Source: Candidatus Hodarchaeota archaeon
GTDB taxonomy: Archaea; Asgardarchaeota; Heimdallarchaeia; Hodarchaeales; Hodarchaeaceae
Assembly: GCA_016839815.1 (NCBI GenBank)
Contig: JAEOTM010000172.1
Span: 1 to 48,057, forward strand
Direction of reading: 5' to 3'
DNA length: 48,057 nt
Shown piece after piece: positions 26,101-35,921 of this stretch; position 1 is the first letter of the stretch, and each line of letters opens with the position of its first letter. The position numbers were made by a program, and so were the translations under genes. Below the pieces are notes generated by a model that made no database searches, was not told the origin of the DNA, and worked only from the letters and a program-made list of their open reading frames with translations.

Positions 26101-26629
26101 TGGCGTTCTGGAAGATGTTACCTTTAACGATACCATTGGACACATTATAAAAAGTTGTAAGATTAGCAGCATTTTCAAAGATACAATTCTGAATAACAAA
26201 CTCTAAAGTAGTGTCTTGGATTAGCAGACGAGTTGAAGGAGTATTCTGTGAAAAATTGTAATTCTCAATAATAATCGGATCAAATGCATTCCCAGTTCCC
26301 TTCCATCCCATAGTAGTGGCTGTTGTTCTGAACTCAGTGTTAGACGTGATTGAGAGACTATCAATAAGTTCATTGTTCGATTGATTCGGAGGACCTGAAT
26401 AAACATTCTTAGAAAAGACCACTCTGTTATCAAAAACAGAATCCGAGGTATCAGTGAAAAGAGGAACAGTATTATCCGCATTTTGCGGAGTACTCAGTGG
26501 ATTAAGACTAGTATCTTGAGAATTGAGAAAATTTAAGTGTATACTTGAGATGCTAGCTATTTGGAGTAAAAAAATCAGTAACACGCATATTTTAGGGAAA
26601 TTTTTTGAGATTTTATTGTAATTATTCAT
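23180..26629 (-). CDS. Large surface protein: beta-helix, Ig-like modules, C-terminal membrane anchor
   Basis: 1149 residues. A signal peptide (about 12-32) precedes a long Asn/Ser-rich right-handed beta-helix (about 110-670). Next come Ig-like modules, one around residue 770 beginning T-P-P-I-I-E-S and one starting Y-P-T-G-G-E. A C-terminal domain begins at about 958 with L-P-V-G-T-T-E-I, followed by T-I-G-A-L-G-R-S, one membrane helix (about 1094-1118) and a 30-residue cytoplasmic coil ending R-R-F-G-K-D-G. The last 400 or so residues align end to end with the next gene's C-terminus, so the two are paralogous in this module. It follows that giant gene by 127 nt on the same strand. Probable cell-surface adhesin or carbohydrate-contacting protein. 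Confidence 0.85.
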   Translation of the reverse strand: MNNYNKISKNFPKICVLLIFLLQIASISSIHLNFLNSQDTSLNPLSTPQNADNTVPLFTDTSDSVFDNRVVFSKNVYSGPPNQSNNELIDSLSITSNTEFRTTATTMGWKGTGNAFDPIIIENYNFSQNTPSTRLLIQDTTLEFVIQNCIFENAANLTTFYNVSNGIVKGNIFQNATTIGLFLDSIGNHNRISLNIFENNNTGGINAYNDNDENYFYYNWWDTHSGGSDGGIYQLVYSVPGDGAVLDYAPRVHKQHWNVNELIMMSNGQLDMHMFNKGFLGNGTKVNPYLIRNINFSFAMETPLIDIANIDKHIIIESCFFDAAFLVTAINLNFVSNIAIVNCTIYNGTPSIYMDTIQNSNLKNCVLNGSATHGIYGDNINDSTIDTLSIFGTQEQGLYVRYSHNVSISNSEMENITYTGIFIQYSSEISLDHCTVQNCYAVNSRGIRSDNVDHLTITNSEVHNIPDYGVYLYYTTNSTIELCSISNTDTGIFTYQGRNCNFSSTTIWNQTHYGVEINPGIGNYILSHLDIYNCDVGIGFIDSTLESNLVVENNIHNNNRGIYLWGQEGRTHNVSISKNNLTSNVETGIYLKYCIDNVISQNLITNNYVGINCTDDTENNTIYKNIFLNNDGWDSGTTNSWDNGSYGNFWDTYEGIDEDEDGIGDSPHLIPGIANAQDNYPLTSLIGPPGINLISPLNSTIINSEMQLEFSFQNSNGTLIYNWDDTTNISVSIDTDIPLPLTEGSHILNIYVSNSQLSIMEKYVFTIDNTPPIIESWDAIEDGSELGAGTTLPFSIFDIHYEQFWYTWNGTHGTFPPVSSDIPWVEVPNITGEWTLKIYANDTAGNVQYESITIIVLAPADISLIYPTGGEIIGAYINVTWASPEDLTYNLQYSPDGGYSWVSLVESYSLTYYIWDTATSNLNGSAFLVRVSSITLGKPGEVRSETTFTILNIIKRQLPVGTTEISMPDVNLSISVSEETNVTIQRLTTLPTSMDPNASDYFGYGLYVDIVLDNPDALEVLVVSFSVAHLLETLAIQGLTIYNIEVYFFDESLDEWVPADRTDHNEILSLVIGTFDHTTTIGALGRSDEASGEFPFVLIFLIVLILGGVAGGALLIYDHQLKIQIGEVSALTQIEKYLKNLQRRFGKDG

Positions 26630-26731
26630 TTACTATTCCTTCTCTCTAAGGGTACTCTTTCATTGTTTTAAAAATTGAAAAGAGATATGAAGCGAGATTT
26701 ATAAAATGGCCTGTAATCAAATACCGCTAAA

Positions 26732-26755
26732 CCAGAATAAGGGAAGATATTCTGG
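26732..26755 (-). terminator. Hairpin after the giant surface-protein gene
   Basis: CCAGAAT (26732-26738) pairs with ATTCTGG (26749-26755), just after the stop codon (26757-26759) on the minus strand. The T-run is weak, so this may attenuate rather than fully end transcription before the downstream surface gene. Confidence 0.35.
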
Positions 26756-26756
26756 G

Positions 26757-29700
26757 TTATCCATCGTTTCCAAATTTCTTCCGTGCACTACTGTAGGATT
26801 CAGCTAAGAACTTTTGAATCTGTGAAAGAAGAGATTGAGTACCAGATAAAGCATGTTGTTGGTGGTCAAAAAGAAGTAAAGCGCCACCAACAGTACCACC
26901 GAGTACAAGCACGATAAGAAAGATCAAGAAAAACGGAAAATTTCCACTTAATTTTTCGTTTGAACGACCTAATGCCCCTATTGTAGTTGTATGGTTAAAT
27001 GTTCCAATAACGACATTTAATGTTTCATTATATTCAGTAACATCTGCGGGTTCCCAATTATGGGAGGTCTCATTATAGAAATAGACCTTGATATCCTTAA
27101 TTGTTAGACCTTGAGCCGCAAACGTATCGAGAAGAAGTTCTACATTAAAACTGATGATTAAAACTTCAAGTGCTTCTTGATCACCAAGGACTATGTCCAC
27201 AAATAAGCCATATGAGAAGAAATTACTTGCATTGGGATTCATTGTCATGGGTACTTCAGTTAATCTTCGTATGGTAACGTTGGTTGGACTAGAAACAGTA
27301 ATCGTAATATTTATATCAGGCATCTCAATCTCAGAACTTCCAACTGGGAGCTCTCTAGTAATGATGTTTAGAAGTGTAAAAACTGATTCAGATCGTGCTT
27401 CTCCAGGTTTTCCAATCGTAGTACTGAGAATTCGTATCAAGAATGAAGAACCATTCAATGAATCTCTTGCTGTATCCCACAGATAAAAGGTGGAAGAAAG
27501 GTCTTCTCCAATTTTTAACCATGAAAAACCTGCATCAGGTGAATAGAAGAGATCAACAGATAATGTTTCAGGAGTTGACCAGCTAATATTCACATATCCA
27601 CCAATAACTTCCCCACCGTTTGGATAAATCAGGGTTAAAGACGTTGAGCTGAGTACTTCAATGGTTATTGATTCTTCTCTCGTATTTCCAGCTTGATCAC
27701 TTGCATATAAATTGAGTGTCCATGTCCCAGTTACTATTGGGGCCTCTACCCAAGGAATGTCAGTTATTACGGTCTCAGTTCTTCCCTCGCTGTTATTCCA
27801 ATAGTAGCTGAATTCTTCAAAGTGAAGTTCTGCTATTGAAAATGGAATTGACGTTCCAGCTCCAACTTCTGATCCATCAGCTAAATCATCATAAGATTCA
27901 ATAGCTGGTGGAGTATCATCAACAGTAAAATGGTATTCTCGTCTAATTGTTGTCCCTCCAACATCAGTTAGAAAAACTTCCAAGCTGTGAAGCCCTTCTG
28001 TAGTAGGAAGTATTGGTGAAAAATGCTCTGGATCCCAAATTATATCATATATTGAACGAGTGATATTGCTTTCTTCATCCCAGTTATAATTTAACGTGAT
28101 TCCCCCCGAAAGAGCTATATCTATCCATGCATTAGACTGGAGGATGGAATTATTTAAGGGGAAGGTCAAAAGTAAGGATAATGGAAGGATAGTAAATGTA
28201 CTATCGCTAACTCGTTCAAAACCATGACTATCTCTGATATAGACCTGTAAAATATAAGTCCCAGAAGTTAATCCAATTTCTGACTTCCAATAGCTTCCAT
28301 TCCATGAAAGGTCATAATTATCTGACCAGGAGCTGTAATAGAGTTGATACCAAGAAGTTACCACTTCTGTACTATTTTGGACTACTATTGAAATAACGGG
28401 TGAAAGGTAATCTGTGGATATCGGATTGATAATTTCTGGTGCATTTATGGCTGGAGTAACTAGAATCAATACAATATCATATTGTTCATAGCCAGAAGTA
28501 TCATTAGCAAAAAGTACTACATAATGCTCTCCTAAAGGTAAATTATCAATAGAAACTATTACTAATGTTCCATTTACCCATGTTGTAGTATTTACAAGGA
28601 ATGTAACGCCGTCTAATATAACATTATAGAATGCTGGATTAGTATCTGTTAAAACCCAAGAAATAACATTGCCTGTTAAATTTTCTGGGTAAATAATATC
28701 TGATGGATGCGTTACTGCAGGTACTTCTGACCCTAATGCGAGAGTAGCACCGCCTATAATGATTAAATTTTCAAAAATTATGCTGGTCGATTCTGTTAAT
28801 ACTATCTTATATAATCCTGGTGCAAGTATAAAATGGACTTTACCCGCCGCATCAGTCCATGCATAGGTATACCTTACACCTGTATTCTGATCAAAAACTT
28901 CTATAAATGTGTTTTGTAGTGGTTCTCCGCCTACACCAGTACTATAAACTGTTAATTCTCCCCATAAAATGGTTATATCGAATATATCCCCTCCACGTAA
29001 CCATGTATCTAATACCCAGTAATCATTATGCTCTCTGGCACGAATATTATAGAAATCTTCTGATAGGACAATATTAAGCTGGCCCAAATCGTTAGTGTTT
29101 CCCGAATAGACTATTGCACCCGTTGATTCCCTATAGACAGTAATATCGGTTCGTAATCCTTTGAAAGCATTACCTTGGGACGTAATCTGGAAAGTACCAG
29201 TCCGATCGCTAACTACTAACATGAAGAAGCGACTGCCACCACGTCCATCAACTAGGGTAATATTGATTTGATAGAGCTCACTTGAACTTGGAGAAAAATA
29301 CTCAATTCGGTATGACCAGCGTTCTTTTTGAATCCATCCTATTTCAGGCTGTCCAAGACTACCAGTAGATGTAACCATAAGTACATCCATTGTATCATAG
29401 TCGTAATCTATATCCGTTGCTTGGATTAGAATAAAAGTGGAGCTACTTGGACCTATTCTTGTTGGACTTGATGTCACAGAATATATTGAGGGATAGTTAT
29501 TTATGGAAGGTCCAAATTCAATGGATACTTTTGCAGATGCTGCTAGAGTTACATTCGTAATCGAATGTGTGGAATTTGTCACCCGATAATATCCCTCCGT
29601 TAGATAGAAGAAACAGACTCCATCTGAACCTGTCCCTCTACCCACAATGTATGTATCTGTTGTGGCATTATGTACACTAATTGTTAAGGAATAAGGATTA

Positions 29701-32700
29701 CCTTGGATATCAGTTTGTGATGCTCGAATTACACCGAATCGTCCCTCTACATTAGTTATTTCACTCGCAATTGCAATTACATCCAAATATGCAATATTAT
29801 CTGCATGAATTCGTACCTGATAATCTGTTCCTGGAGCAGTATAGACAGTATTTTGACCTGTTGAAATTGGTGCCCAATCATATGTGTATCGGGTATTCGT
29901 AGTTGAATTATAGATTTCCCAGAACGAATCCAAAGGCATATTCATGACAGATCTTGTAGTTATGTTCAACTCAGCCCATTCAAATGTTAAATGAACATTA
30001 GAATCATTAGTAATTGTAGTATTCTTATAAAAAAGATAATTAACCTCTTCCCCACGAATATCATAAGTATCTGGGCGTAAATCGAACCGTATGTGTCCTA
30101 AGCCAGTCAACACCGTATTCCCTGAACTTTGTTCCGTTACTGTTCCTGCTGGGTATATTCTAATATATGTGCTAATAAGAGTGTGATTTCCACCTGTTGA
30201 ATTTACAAATAAGGCCCCAAATTTGAATGTATAATCAAATGGTACATCACCCAAAATCATTACATTTGATTGCATTACATTCGCTGCGTGAGCTCTCAAA
30301 TAGTAGAATGATTCTGGAACACTGGGAAAGACCACATATCCACTTCCGTCTGTCCAGCCATAACTTAATCGGCCACCTGTTGTCCAATCATAGATTTCCA
30401 GAAAATTATTTACTAATGGACTATTTTGAAAATCAGTTACGTTTACACTGACTGGTGCTGACCGTGCTGATAAAGAACGGGTTATATTGTCATGGCCACC
30501 ATGTGGATCCACAACCGATATGTTTAAATAATAGAATCCTATAGTGGCTGGAGCTACATAAGTTACAATATTACCTGAACCAATAACCGATCCCATGGAT
30601 GGTGTATATACATATGTTAAGATGTCTAATGGATCAGGATCAACTGCAGTAATTGTAATTGTCGAATTTTCAGAGGGAAGTACAACAAAAGGATTTGCAT
30701 TGTATCCAGTAATAGTTGGTTCATGATTAAGAAATTGACCAACATTTTGACCTGCGTTTGGTAGGATCGTGATGGGTTCATAAATATAAGAAAAAGTAGT
30801 ATTATGATCAACCTGAATTGTATAATTAGTATATGGTGCAACAATTAGGATAACGAATCCAGATGTACTAGTCCAATCATAAAAATTGCGGATTCCCGTT
30901 GTTCTATTAAAAACTTGGACAAATTTTGATTGGGGATTTCCATTATCATCTAAATAGTAAACAGCGATTACACTAAACTTAAATTCGGAAAATGATTCTT
31001 GATGCTCAAATACTGATACATTGGGTTTCCAGATGGAGTTTCTTTCGATTGCTTGAAGTTTATATACCCCTTGTGCTACATAAAAGGTTGTATAGCCATT
31101 ACCAGAGGTTGTAGTTGTCAATGTATTATAATTTTCATTTGTTGTCTGATTATAGATAGTGATTTGCGTGTCTATTAACTCTCCATTCAAACCAGTTGAA
31201 TTAACATGTAAGAGACCCCATTTGAAGTTATAGGAATAATTAAAATCAGGATCAAGGTGGAAAATCGATGAGAACTGTTGATTATGTTCTAATGCTCTTA
31301 TCTGGTACTCATCTTCCCATATATCAGGAAAGATGACCCACCCGTTTGTATCAGCCCAATTATACGTTGTTCGAGACCCAGTATTCATATTGTATAATTC
31401 TATAAAAGTATTCGACTTTCCTATCCCTCCTAGTTGCGTACTGTTGATGTAAACAGTTCCCTGTCTATTTGAAACATAGATTCGATAAGAAAAGTTACCA
31501 TTCATATTATCCGTAACAAATATATCAATATACATAGTTTGAAGGGAACTAGGCGCAGTATACGTCACAGTGGATTGATATTGCATTTCTTGTACAAACC
31601 TATTTTTTTCATCTACACCAGATATTGAACCAACATTCGGAGTCCAAGTAAAGGTTAAATTTTTGTAATCGTAGTTAACATCAGATACTCTAACCGAGAT
31701 ATTTGTCTGTTCATTTGCATTTATTCTTGCAGGAGATGCAAACACAGACAGTCTAGAAGGTGCTGTATTTTTCTGAGGATTAACCAGTGTTCTATTTCCT
31801 TGATGAATTGTAACTGGAAAATTCTGACTTGAATAATGAATGTTGTATGATCCTGGTTCTAAAGTAAAAACTACATGATGAGTGCCGGTATTGATCCAAT
31901 CATAGGTAATACGGGATGTACCTGCTGCATTATATAGCTCAACAAAGGTATTTGAAGTATTGTCTTGATATACAATCAAAACACCCCATTTACTAGTAAT
32001 ATTTGTCTGAACATTTGCCGTAACTACAATAGTCTCGCGAATTATAGTATTAGATTCTGTAATTTCAACTGTATAGACATCTGGAGCTAGATCCCAAGAT
32101 CTTTTGCCAGTGATAGTATCAGTTGTCCCAGAAGCAACTGAAACACCACTTGTATAATTCCTAATATTCACACTTGTTGTTAAAGGCATATCAAAGAATC
32201 CATTCGATTGAACCTCTATACTTCCAAACTTTCCTTGAATTGAGCCAAAAATAAAATGAGCTATAGATAAATCTCCAGCTAATACTATTACTGAAGGTTT
32301 AGATTGACCATACCCAAAGAAAGAGATTACATCATAGGTACGTGGAGCGACAATAAACGTTTTATTACCTGATGATCCACTACTTAATCCGATTGCATCA
32401 ATGGTTCCATCAATGGAATTTCTTATCTCTATTGTTGCATCCACTGGATTTCCAATATCATCCTCTGTAGTAACTCTAAGCCAACCAAAATCTGCTGTAA
32501 CAATAGTTGTAGCTGCACTATTGATTTCAATATCAAGAGTGAAATTTGTAGTCTGTTGGACAGTAACGGTATAATTTCCAATAGGTAGGATATCAACTGT
32601 ATAGTTACCAGAGGAATTACTAATTCCAGAAGTAACAAGAAAATTTGATGTATTTCTAACTTCAATTGGAGCTCCTTGTATTACTGTTTCCCCAACTTGC

Positions 32701-33092
32701 GTATTTACTTGTAATGTACCATTTTCTTGACTAATTTTAGTATATGGAGAATTTCGTGCTAGTTCCAACCAAGATGAACTCTGAAGGATGGAGGGAGAAT
32801 CATCTCTGATTTCTATATCAGACCCATGTGTAGAATATGTTTCATCTATCGAATCATCTATTAATTGTTGATTAGCGATTAGCTCAGGAGGATCAGCTGG
32901 TGACTTTTTTTCGATATATTCAAGCTTGTTTAGATGAGTTGTAATCTCTGGATCACTTAGTTTCGTGAAGAAATCATCCTCAAGAAGGAAAAATGAAGAT
33001 GTTATTACTAAAAAGGACAATGTAAGAGAATAGGGTACTCTACGGTATTTACCACGAAACGCTTTCATAAGAATTTGGTTTTTTGACTTCAC
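26757..33092 (-). CDS. Giant modular surface protein (2111 residues)
   Basis: 2111 residues from a GTG at 33092 (GGTGTG upstream); the ATG at 33068 is an alternative. An N-terminal helix (about 20-38) is the export signal. From about 120 to 1455 there are roughly 13 transthyretin/CNA-B-like beta-sandwich repeats, often with the phrase F-[IVL]-[EQ]-[LIV]-[YF] then T-G-x-R and Y-x-W, interrupted by three Ig/cadherin-like modules (with T-I-T-A-V-D-P-D or similar). Further Ig-like modules and a T-P-P-A-I-E-S module (about 1726) lead to the shared C-terminal domain (from about 1917), a membrane helix (about 2050-2074) and a cytoplasmic end in K-K-F-G-N-D-G. It resembles a stalk-like adhesin. It starts 32 nt after the polytopic membrane gene, hence probably the same operon as the MinD-like pair. 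Confidence 0.88.
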   Translation of the reverse strand: MKSKNQILMKAFRGKYRRVPYSLTLSFLVITSSFFLLEDDFFTKLSDPEITTHLNKLEYIEKKSPADPPELIANQQLIDDSIDETYSTHGSDIEIRDDSPSILQSSSWLELARNSPYTKISQENGTLQVNTQVGETVIQGAPIEVRNTSNFLVTSGISNSSGNYTVDILPIGNYTVTVQQTTNFTLDIEINSAATTIVTADFGWLRVTTEDDIGNPVDATIEIRNSIDGTIDAIGLSSGSSGNKTFIVAPRTYDVISFFGYGQSKPSVIVLAGDLSIAHFIFGSIQGKFGSIEVQSNGFFDMPLTTSVNIRNYTSGVSVASGTTDTITGKRSWDLAPDVYTVEITESNTIIRETIVVTANVQTNITSKWGVLIVYQDNTSNTFVELYNAAGTSRITYDWINTGTHHVVFTLEPGSYNIHYSSQNFPVTIHQGNRTLVNPQKNTAPSRLSVFASPARINANEQTNISVRVSDVNYDYKNLTFTWTPNVGSISGVDEKNRFVQEMQYQSTVTYTAPSSLQTMYIDIFVTDNMNGNFSYRIYVSNRQGTVYINSTQLGGIGKSNTFIELYNMNTGSRTTYNWADTNGWVIFPDIWEDEYQIRALEHNQQFSSIFHLDPDFNYSYNFKWGLLHVNSTGLNGELIDTQITIYNQTTNENYNTLTTTTSGNGYTTFYVAQGVYKLQAIERNSIWKPNVSVFEHQESFSEFKFSVIAVYYLDDNGNPQSKFVQVFNRTTGIRNFYDWTSTSGFVILIVAPYTNYTIQVDHNTTFSYIYEPITILPNAGQNVGQFLNHEPTITGYNANPFVVLPSENSTITITAVDPDPLDILTYVYTPSMGSVIGSGNIVTYVAPATIGFYYLNISVVDPHGGHDNITRSLSARSAPVSVNVTDFQNSPLVNNFLEIYDWTTGGRLSYGWTDGSGYVVFPSVPESFYYLRAHAANVMQSNVMILGDVPFDYTFKFGALFVNSTGGNHTLISTYIRIYPAGTVTEQSSGNTVLTGLGHIRFDLRPDTYDIRGEEVNYLFYKNTTITNDSNVHLTFEWAELNITTRSVMNMPLDSFWEIYNSTTNTRYTYDWAPISTGQNTVYTAPGTDYQVRIHADNIAYLDVIAIASEITNVEGRFGVIRASQTDIQGNPYSLTISVHNATTDTYIVGRGTGSDGVCFFYLTEGYYRVTNSTHSITNVTLAASAKVSIEFGPSINNYPSIYSVTSSPTRIGPSSSTFILIQATDIDYDYDTMDVLMVTSTGSLGQPEIGWIQKERWSYRIEYFSPSSSELYQINITLVDGRGGSRFFMLVVSDRTGTFQITSQGNAFKGLRTDITVYRESTGAIVYSGNTNDLGQLNIVLSEDFYNIRAREHNDYWVLDTWLRGGDIFDITILWGELTVYSTGVGGEPLQNTFIEVFDQNTGVRYTYAWTDAAGKVHFILAPGLYKIVLTESTSIIFENLIIIGGATLALGSEVPAVTHPSDIIYPENLTGNVISWVLTDTNPAFYNVILDGVTFLVNTTTWVNGTLVIVSIDNLPLGEHYVVLFANDTSGYEQYDIVLILVTPAINAPEIINPISTDYLSPVISIVVQNSTEVVTSWYQLYYSSWSDNYDLSWNGSYWKSEIGLTSGTYILQVYIRDSHGFERVSDSTFTILPLSLLLTFPLNNSILQSNAWIDIALSGGITLNYNWDEESNITRSIYDIIWDPEHFSPILPTTEGLHSLEVFLTDVGGTTIRREYHFTVDDTPPAIESYDDLADGSEVGAGTSIPFSIAELHFEEFSYYWNNSEGRTETVITDIPWVEAPIVTGTWTLNLYASDQAGNTREESITIEVLSSTSLTLIYPNGGEVIGGYVNISWSTPETLSVDLFYSPDAGFSWLKIGEDLSSTFYLWDTARDSLNGSSFLIRILSTTIGKPGEARSESVFTLLNIITRELPVGSSEIEMPDINITITVSSPTNVTIRRLTEVPMTMNPNASNFFSYGLFVDIVLGDQEALEVLIISFNVELLLDTFAAQGLTIKDIKVYFYNETSHNWEPADVTEYNETLNVVIGTFNHTTTIGALGRSNEKLSGNFPFFLIFLIVLVLGGTVGGALLLFDHQQHALSGTQSLLSQIQKFLAESYSSARKKFGNDG

Positions 33093-33124
33093 TTATCACA
33101 CCAGTTATAGAATTTATAGTAATA

Positions 33125-34672
33125 TTAAGATGTTTGAGCTCTTGCTCTTTTTGCAGCTCTTCGTTTTCTTATGGCTTCGATCTCGGCCATATACGAGTTA
33201 ACTTCTGCTGCAAGCTTCGTTTCATCTTTTTTATCAATTACAGGCGTCAAAGGCTTAATTATACCTTCTTTCGACATGGCATCGATTTTTTGCCATGCTT
33301 GAATCTTCCGTTCCGATTTACCTAACTCAGCCAGAAACATAAAATCATCGGGATTTTCTCTAATCTTGGTGATTACTTGCCTGTGGCGACTAGCGTGTTC
33401 TGCTACACGGGAAAGGGAATATATTAGCAATAAGATTCCAATTATTCCAAGTTGTCCATGTGTTAACCCATTCCAACTGATTAATGTTAATGTATTATTG
33501 CCAGAATAGAATAACATCATAATAGCAAAAAAACCGAGTATTAAAAAAGAGGAAAATGTCACATGTGGTTTCTCCTTTGAGCGAATATATGCTGCTAAAA
33601 AGAATAAGCCAGCAGCAAGTGGAACAAGCCAGATTCCAAGAAAATCAGTTACATGAGTTAATTCTGTTATTGTATCGGTAAAAGAATAATCCCCGGTGGT
33701 ATAACCAAAAACACTCCCGATTAATGTAAAGATGTACAATACACTGTATATAGAGGGAATAAGTATACTTGTAACTTTAAGAATATCAATCAATCTTTGA
33801 GGAAATACCAGGTGTTCAATATTTTTTAAGAGATTAAGACTTGCGATTGCAAAAGCGATGTAGTATATTATTGTTCCTGCTATAGATAAAGAACCACCTA
33901 CAAACTCAATATCCACTATTAGTGCACCCACTTGACCTGTAGTTGAATAAAGGATCAAGAGAATACCCACAATGATTTGCCCTAGTGCCTGAAGGAGATA
34001 TCCATAACTGAATAATTTGAAGAATCCAATGATCGGATCTCTCATAGCAACTCCCCATTCATTGAAAATCATTAAAGCTCCAAGAAAACCGAAAACTATG
34101 GCAAGGTGGTGAGTTAATAGTAAAATTGATCTCATGAAGAATATTAAGAACAATAGTACAAAATTTGGATCATTTTCTGATACATCAGGTAGAAGAAGAG
34201 TGGTTGATGGATTGAAAATCTGTTTAAATCCAATTAGCATTTGAATATCTCCTGTCAGGGCCAGAATTTCATATACATAGGTTAAACAAACTAGTATCTG
34301 GGAAATTATAACCAAGGATAACGCGATCGACAGAATTGATCTGACTTGAGATTTCTTCGCAATATCAAAGGGATATACAGCACGAAGGGAGAAAAGAATT
34401 GGAACTGTCACTATGGCTAGCAGGAAACTTCCGATTAAGATTAGAAGATCAGTTGATAAGGAGTCTGGGAATGTAAATACGGCTCCAAGTAGAAAATCAA
34501 CAAAAGCTATGACTAATAATAAGCCTATTATAATATTCAGATTTTTCCGTACTTTTTCTGGAGTGAACACTTTTTTTGCTAGATATGAACCTAGAAAGAA
34601 CAGAGCGATTGCTAAGCTAATGAGAGTTATAAAAAATAAAACTAATCCAATAAAATCCAATTTTTTCACCAT
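33125..34672 (-). CDS. Polytopic membrane protein, about 12 helices
   Basis: 515 residues, family not recognised. About 12 hydrophobic helices run from residue 8 to about 430. The C-terminus (430-515) is cytoplasmic, Arg/Lys/Glu rich and helical, ending with R-R-A-A-K-R-A-R-A. No transporter signature is visible. Its ATG is 2 nt after the stop of the MinD/longin gene, and 32 nt separate its stop from the giant surface gene, so it sits between cytoplasmic ATPases and surface proteins. It could be the membrane platform for them, which is inference. Confidence 0.82.
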   Translation of the reverse strand: MVKKLDFIGLVLFFITLISLAIALFFLGSYLAKKVFTPEKVRKNLNIIIGLLLVIAFVDFLLGAVFTFPDSLSTDLLILIGSFLLAIVTVPILFSLRAVYPFDIAKKSQVRSILSIALSLVIISQILVCLTYVYEILALTGDIQMLIGFKQIFNPSTTLLLPDVSENDPNFVLLFLIFFMRSILLLTHHLAIVFGFLGALMIFNEWGVAMRDPIIGFFKLFSYGYLLQALGQIIVGILLILYSTTGQVGALIVDIEFVGGSLSIAGTIIYYIAFAIASLNLLKNIEHLVFPQRLIDILKVTSILIPSIYSVLYIFTLIGSVFGYTTGDYSFTDTITELTHVTDFLGIWLVPLAAGLFFLAAYIRSKEKPHVTFSSFLILGFFAIMMLFYSGNNTLTLISWNGLTHGQLGIIGILLLIYSLSRVAEHASRHRQVITKIRENPDDFMFLAELGKSERKIQAWQKIDAMSKEGIIKPLTPVIDKKDETKLAAEVNSYMAEIEAIRKRRAAKRARAQTS

Positions 34673-34674
34673 CT

Positions 34675-35919
34675 TTATTTGAAATATTGGTCGATAAATG
34701 CGTCAATGTCCGTAAAAGTTGGAGCCATACTTATATTCAAAAATTTATCAATCTCCTCTTTATAATTGTTTAGAAGAGCACGTCCAAATGCTCTGAGAAT
34801 CTCACGATACTTTTCATTATACTTGGAGACGAGGAGAATGAATTTAAAATCCCGAATCTCTTCGATAATTAAAATTACTTTTTTAAGTTCGATTAGCTTC
34901 GTTTGATCTTGCTTATCGATAATTTCACTTATCATGGATGTTACACCGCTAATTAAGGAAGATAATCCTGCACTAGCTAGTATATCATCAGTTTCCTGCT
35001 GGGGTAGGAAATAGTGTGTCAGAAGTGGTAACCCTGAATTTGAAATCGCAAATAAGGAATACAAACGAGTTTTTGCTTTTTTCTGGACAACTCGTGGATT
35101 TTCAGCGAAATGTTCAATTTCTTGTGCTAATTTGTCAAATAGATTCTTAGTAGCTGGTTGATCATAGGTTGTCCAGTTTATTAAAATTTCTGGAGTTAAA
35201 TATTTCTCAGAACGTATCGAAGGTAGAGTAGTAAGAACAGGTAATGAAAGAATATCCTCGAGTTTTTCAATCTCCTGTTTATCCTTTTCAGGATACTCGT
35301 ACAAAAATTTATCAACAATTACTCCACTAAATTTGAGTAGTGGATGAACACCAGCAATAGCTTCAATATTTGTATTTAATAAGGAATTTGACACAAGATC
35401 ATGATCAGTAATTGCAAAGCAAAATGAAGAGCTTATAATTGGAAATGATGCTCTAGAAAGAGTATTTGGTAAATTTAAAATGATTATATCAAGTGTTTTC
35501 TCAGATTTCAGAATCCGAAGAAGTTTGTTTAGTCTACGAAGTAGTTTGCTAATTTCTTTTTCACTAAAAGACTGCCATTGCTGTATCGCCGTGTTTGAGT
35601 TGCTACATGGAGATATTAATAATGGGGGTGATCCCTTGTCATCAACAGGAAGAGAATATACTCGAGGAATTACTTCATTCAGAGAAAACTCTGAATCTAA
35701 AAGCCATTCATTTGTAGTAATATTGGTACTAGCCATTTCTTTACCTGAGCTCAGGAGAGTGATGTATATCAATGGTACATCGAAATCGATGTCAATTAGG
35801 AAAACACGATAACCTCTCCTACAAAAACTCTTAGCGATATTAGAAGCTATAAGCGATTTTTCTATTATATTTGTAAGGGAGAAAAAGGAAACTACCGGTA
35901 ATTTGGCTTGAAATGACAC
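34675..35919 (-). CDS. Degenerate MinD/ParA-like protein fused to a longin-like domain
   Basis: 414 residues, GTG start at 35919 next to the previous stop. Residues 5-280 align with the MinD-like neighbour in fold, including a D-I-D strand near 42-44, but the Walker A glycines are gone: T-N-I-I-E-K21-S22 stands where K-G-G-T-G-K-T is expected, and the I-D-T-G-P-G switch is replaced by N-L-P-N-T. It is probably not a normal ATPase. The last 129 residues (from about 286) form a second domain, L-F-A-I-S-N-S-G-L-P followed by a strand/helix series, that I read as longin/roadblock-like. It is 2 nt from genes on both sides. A partner of the intact MinD-like ATPase is the natural reading. Confidence 0.8.
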   Translation of the reverse strand: MSFQAKLPVVSFFSLTNIIEKSLIASNIAKSFCRRGYRVFLIDIDFDVPLIYITLLSSGKEMASTNITTNEWLLDSEFSLNEVIPRVYSLPVDDKGSPPLLISPCSNSNTAIQQWQSFSEKEISKLLRRLNKLLRILKSEKTLDIIILNLPNTLSRASFPIISSSFCFAITDHDLVSNSLLNTNIEAIAGVHPLLKFSGVIVDKFLYEYPEKDKQEIEKLEDILSLPVLTTLPSIRSEKYLTPEILINWTTYDQPATKNLFDKLAQEIEHFAENPRVVQKKAKTRLYSLFAISNSGLPLLTHYFLPQQETDDILASAGLSSLISGVTSMISEIIDKQDQTKLIELKKVILIIEEIRDFKFILLVSKYNEKYREILRAFGRALLNNYKEEIDKFLNISMAPTFTDIDAFIDQYFK

Positions 35920-35921
35920 CT

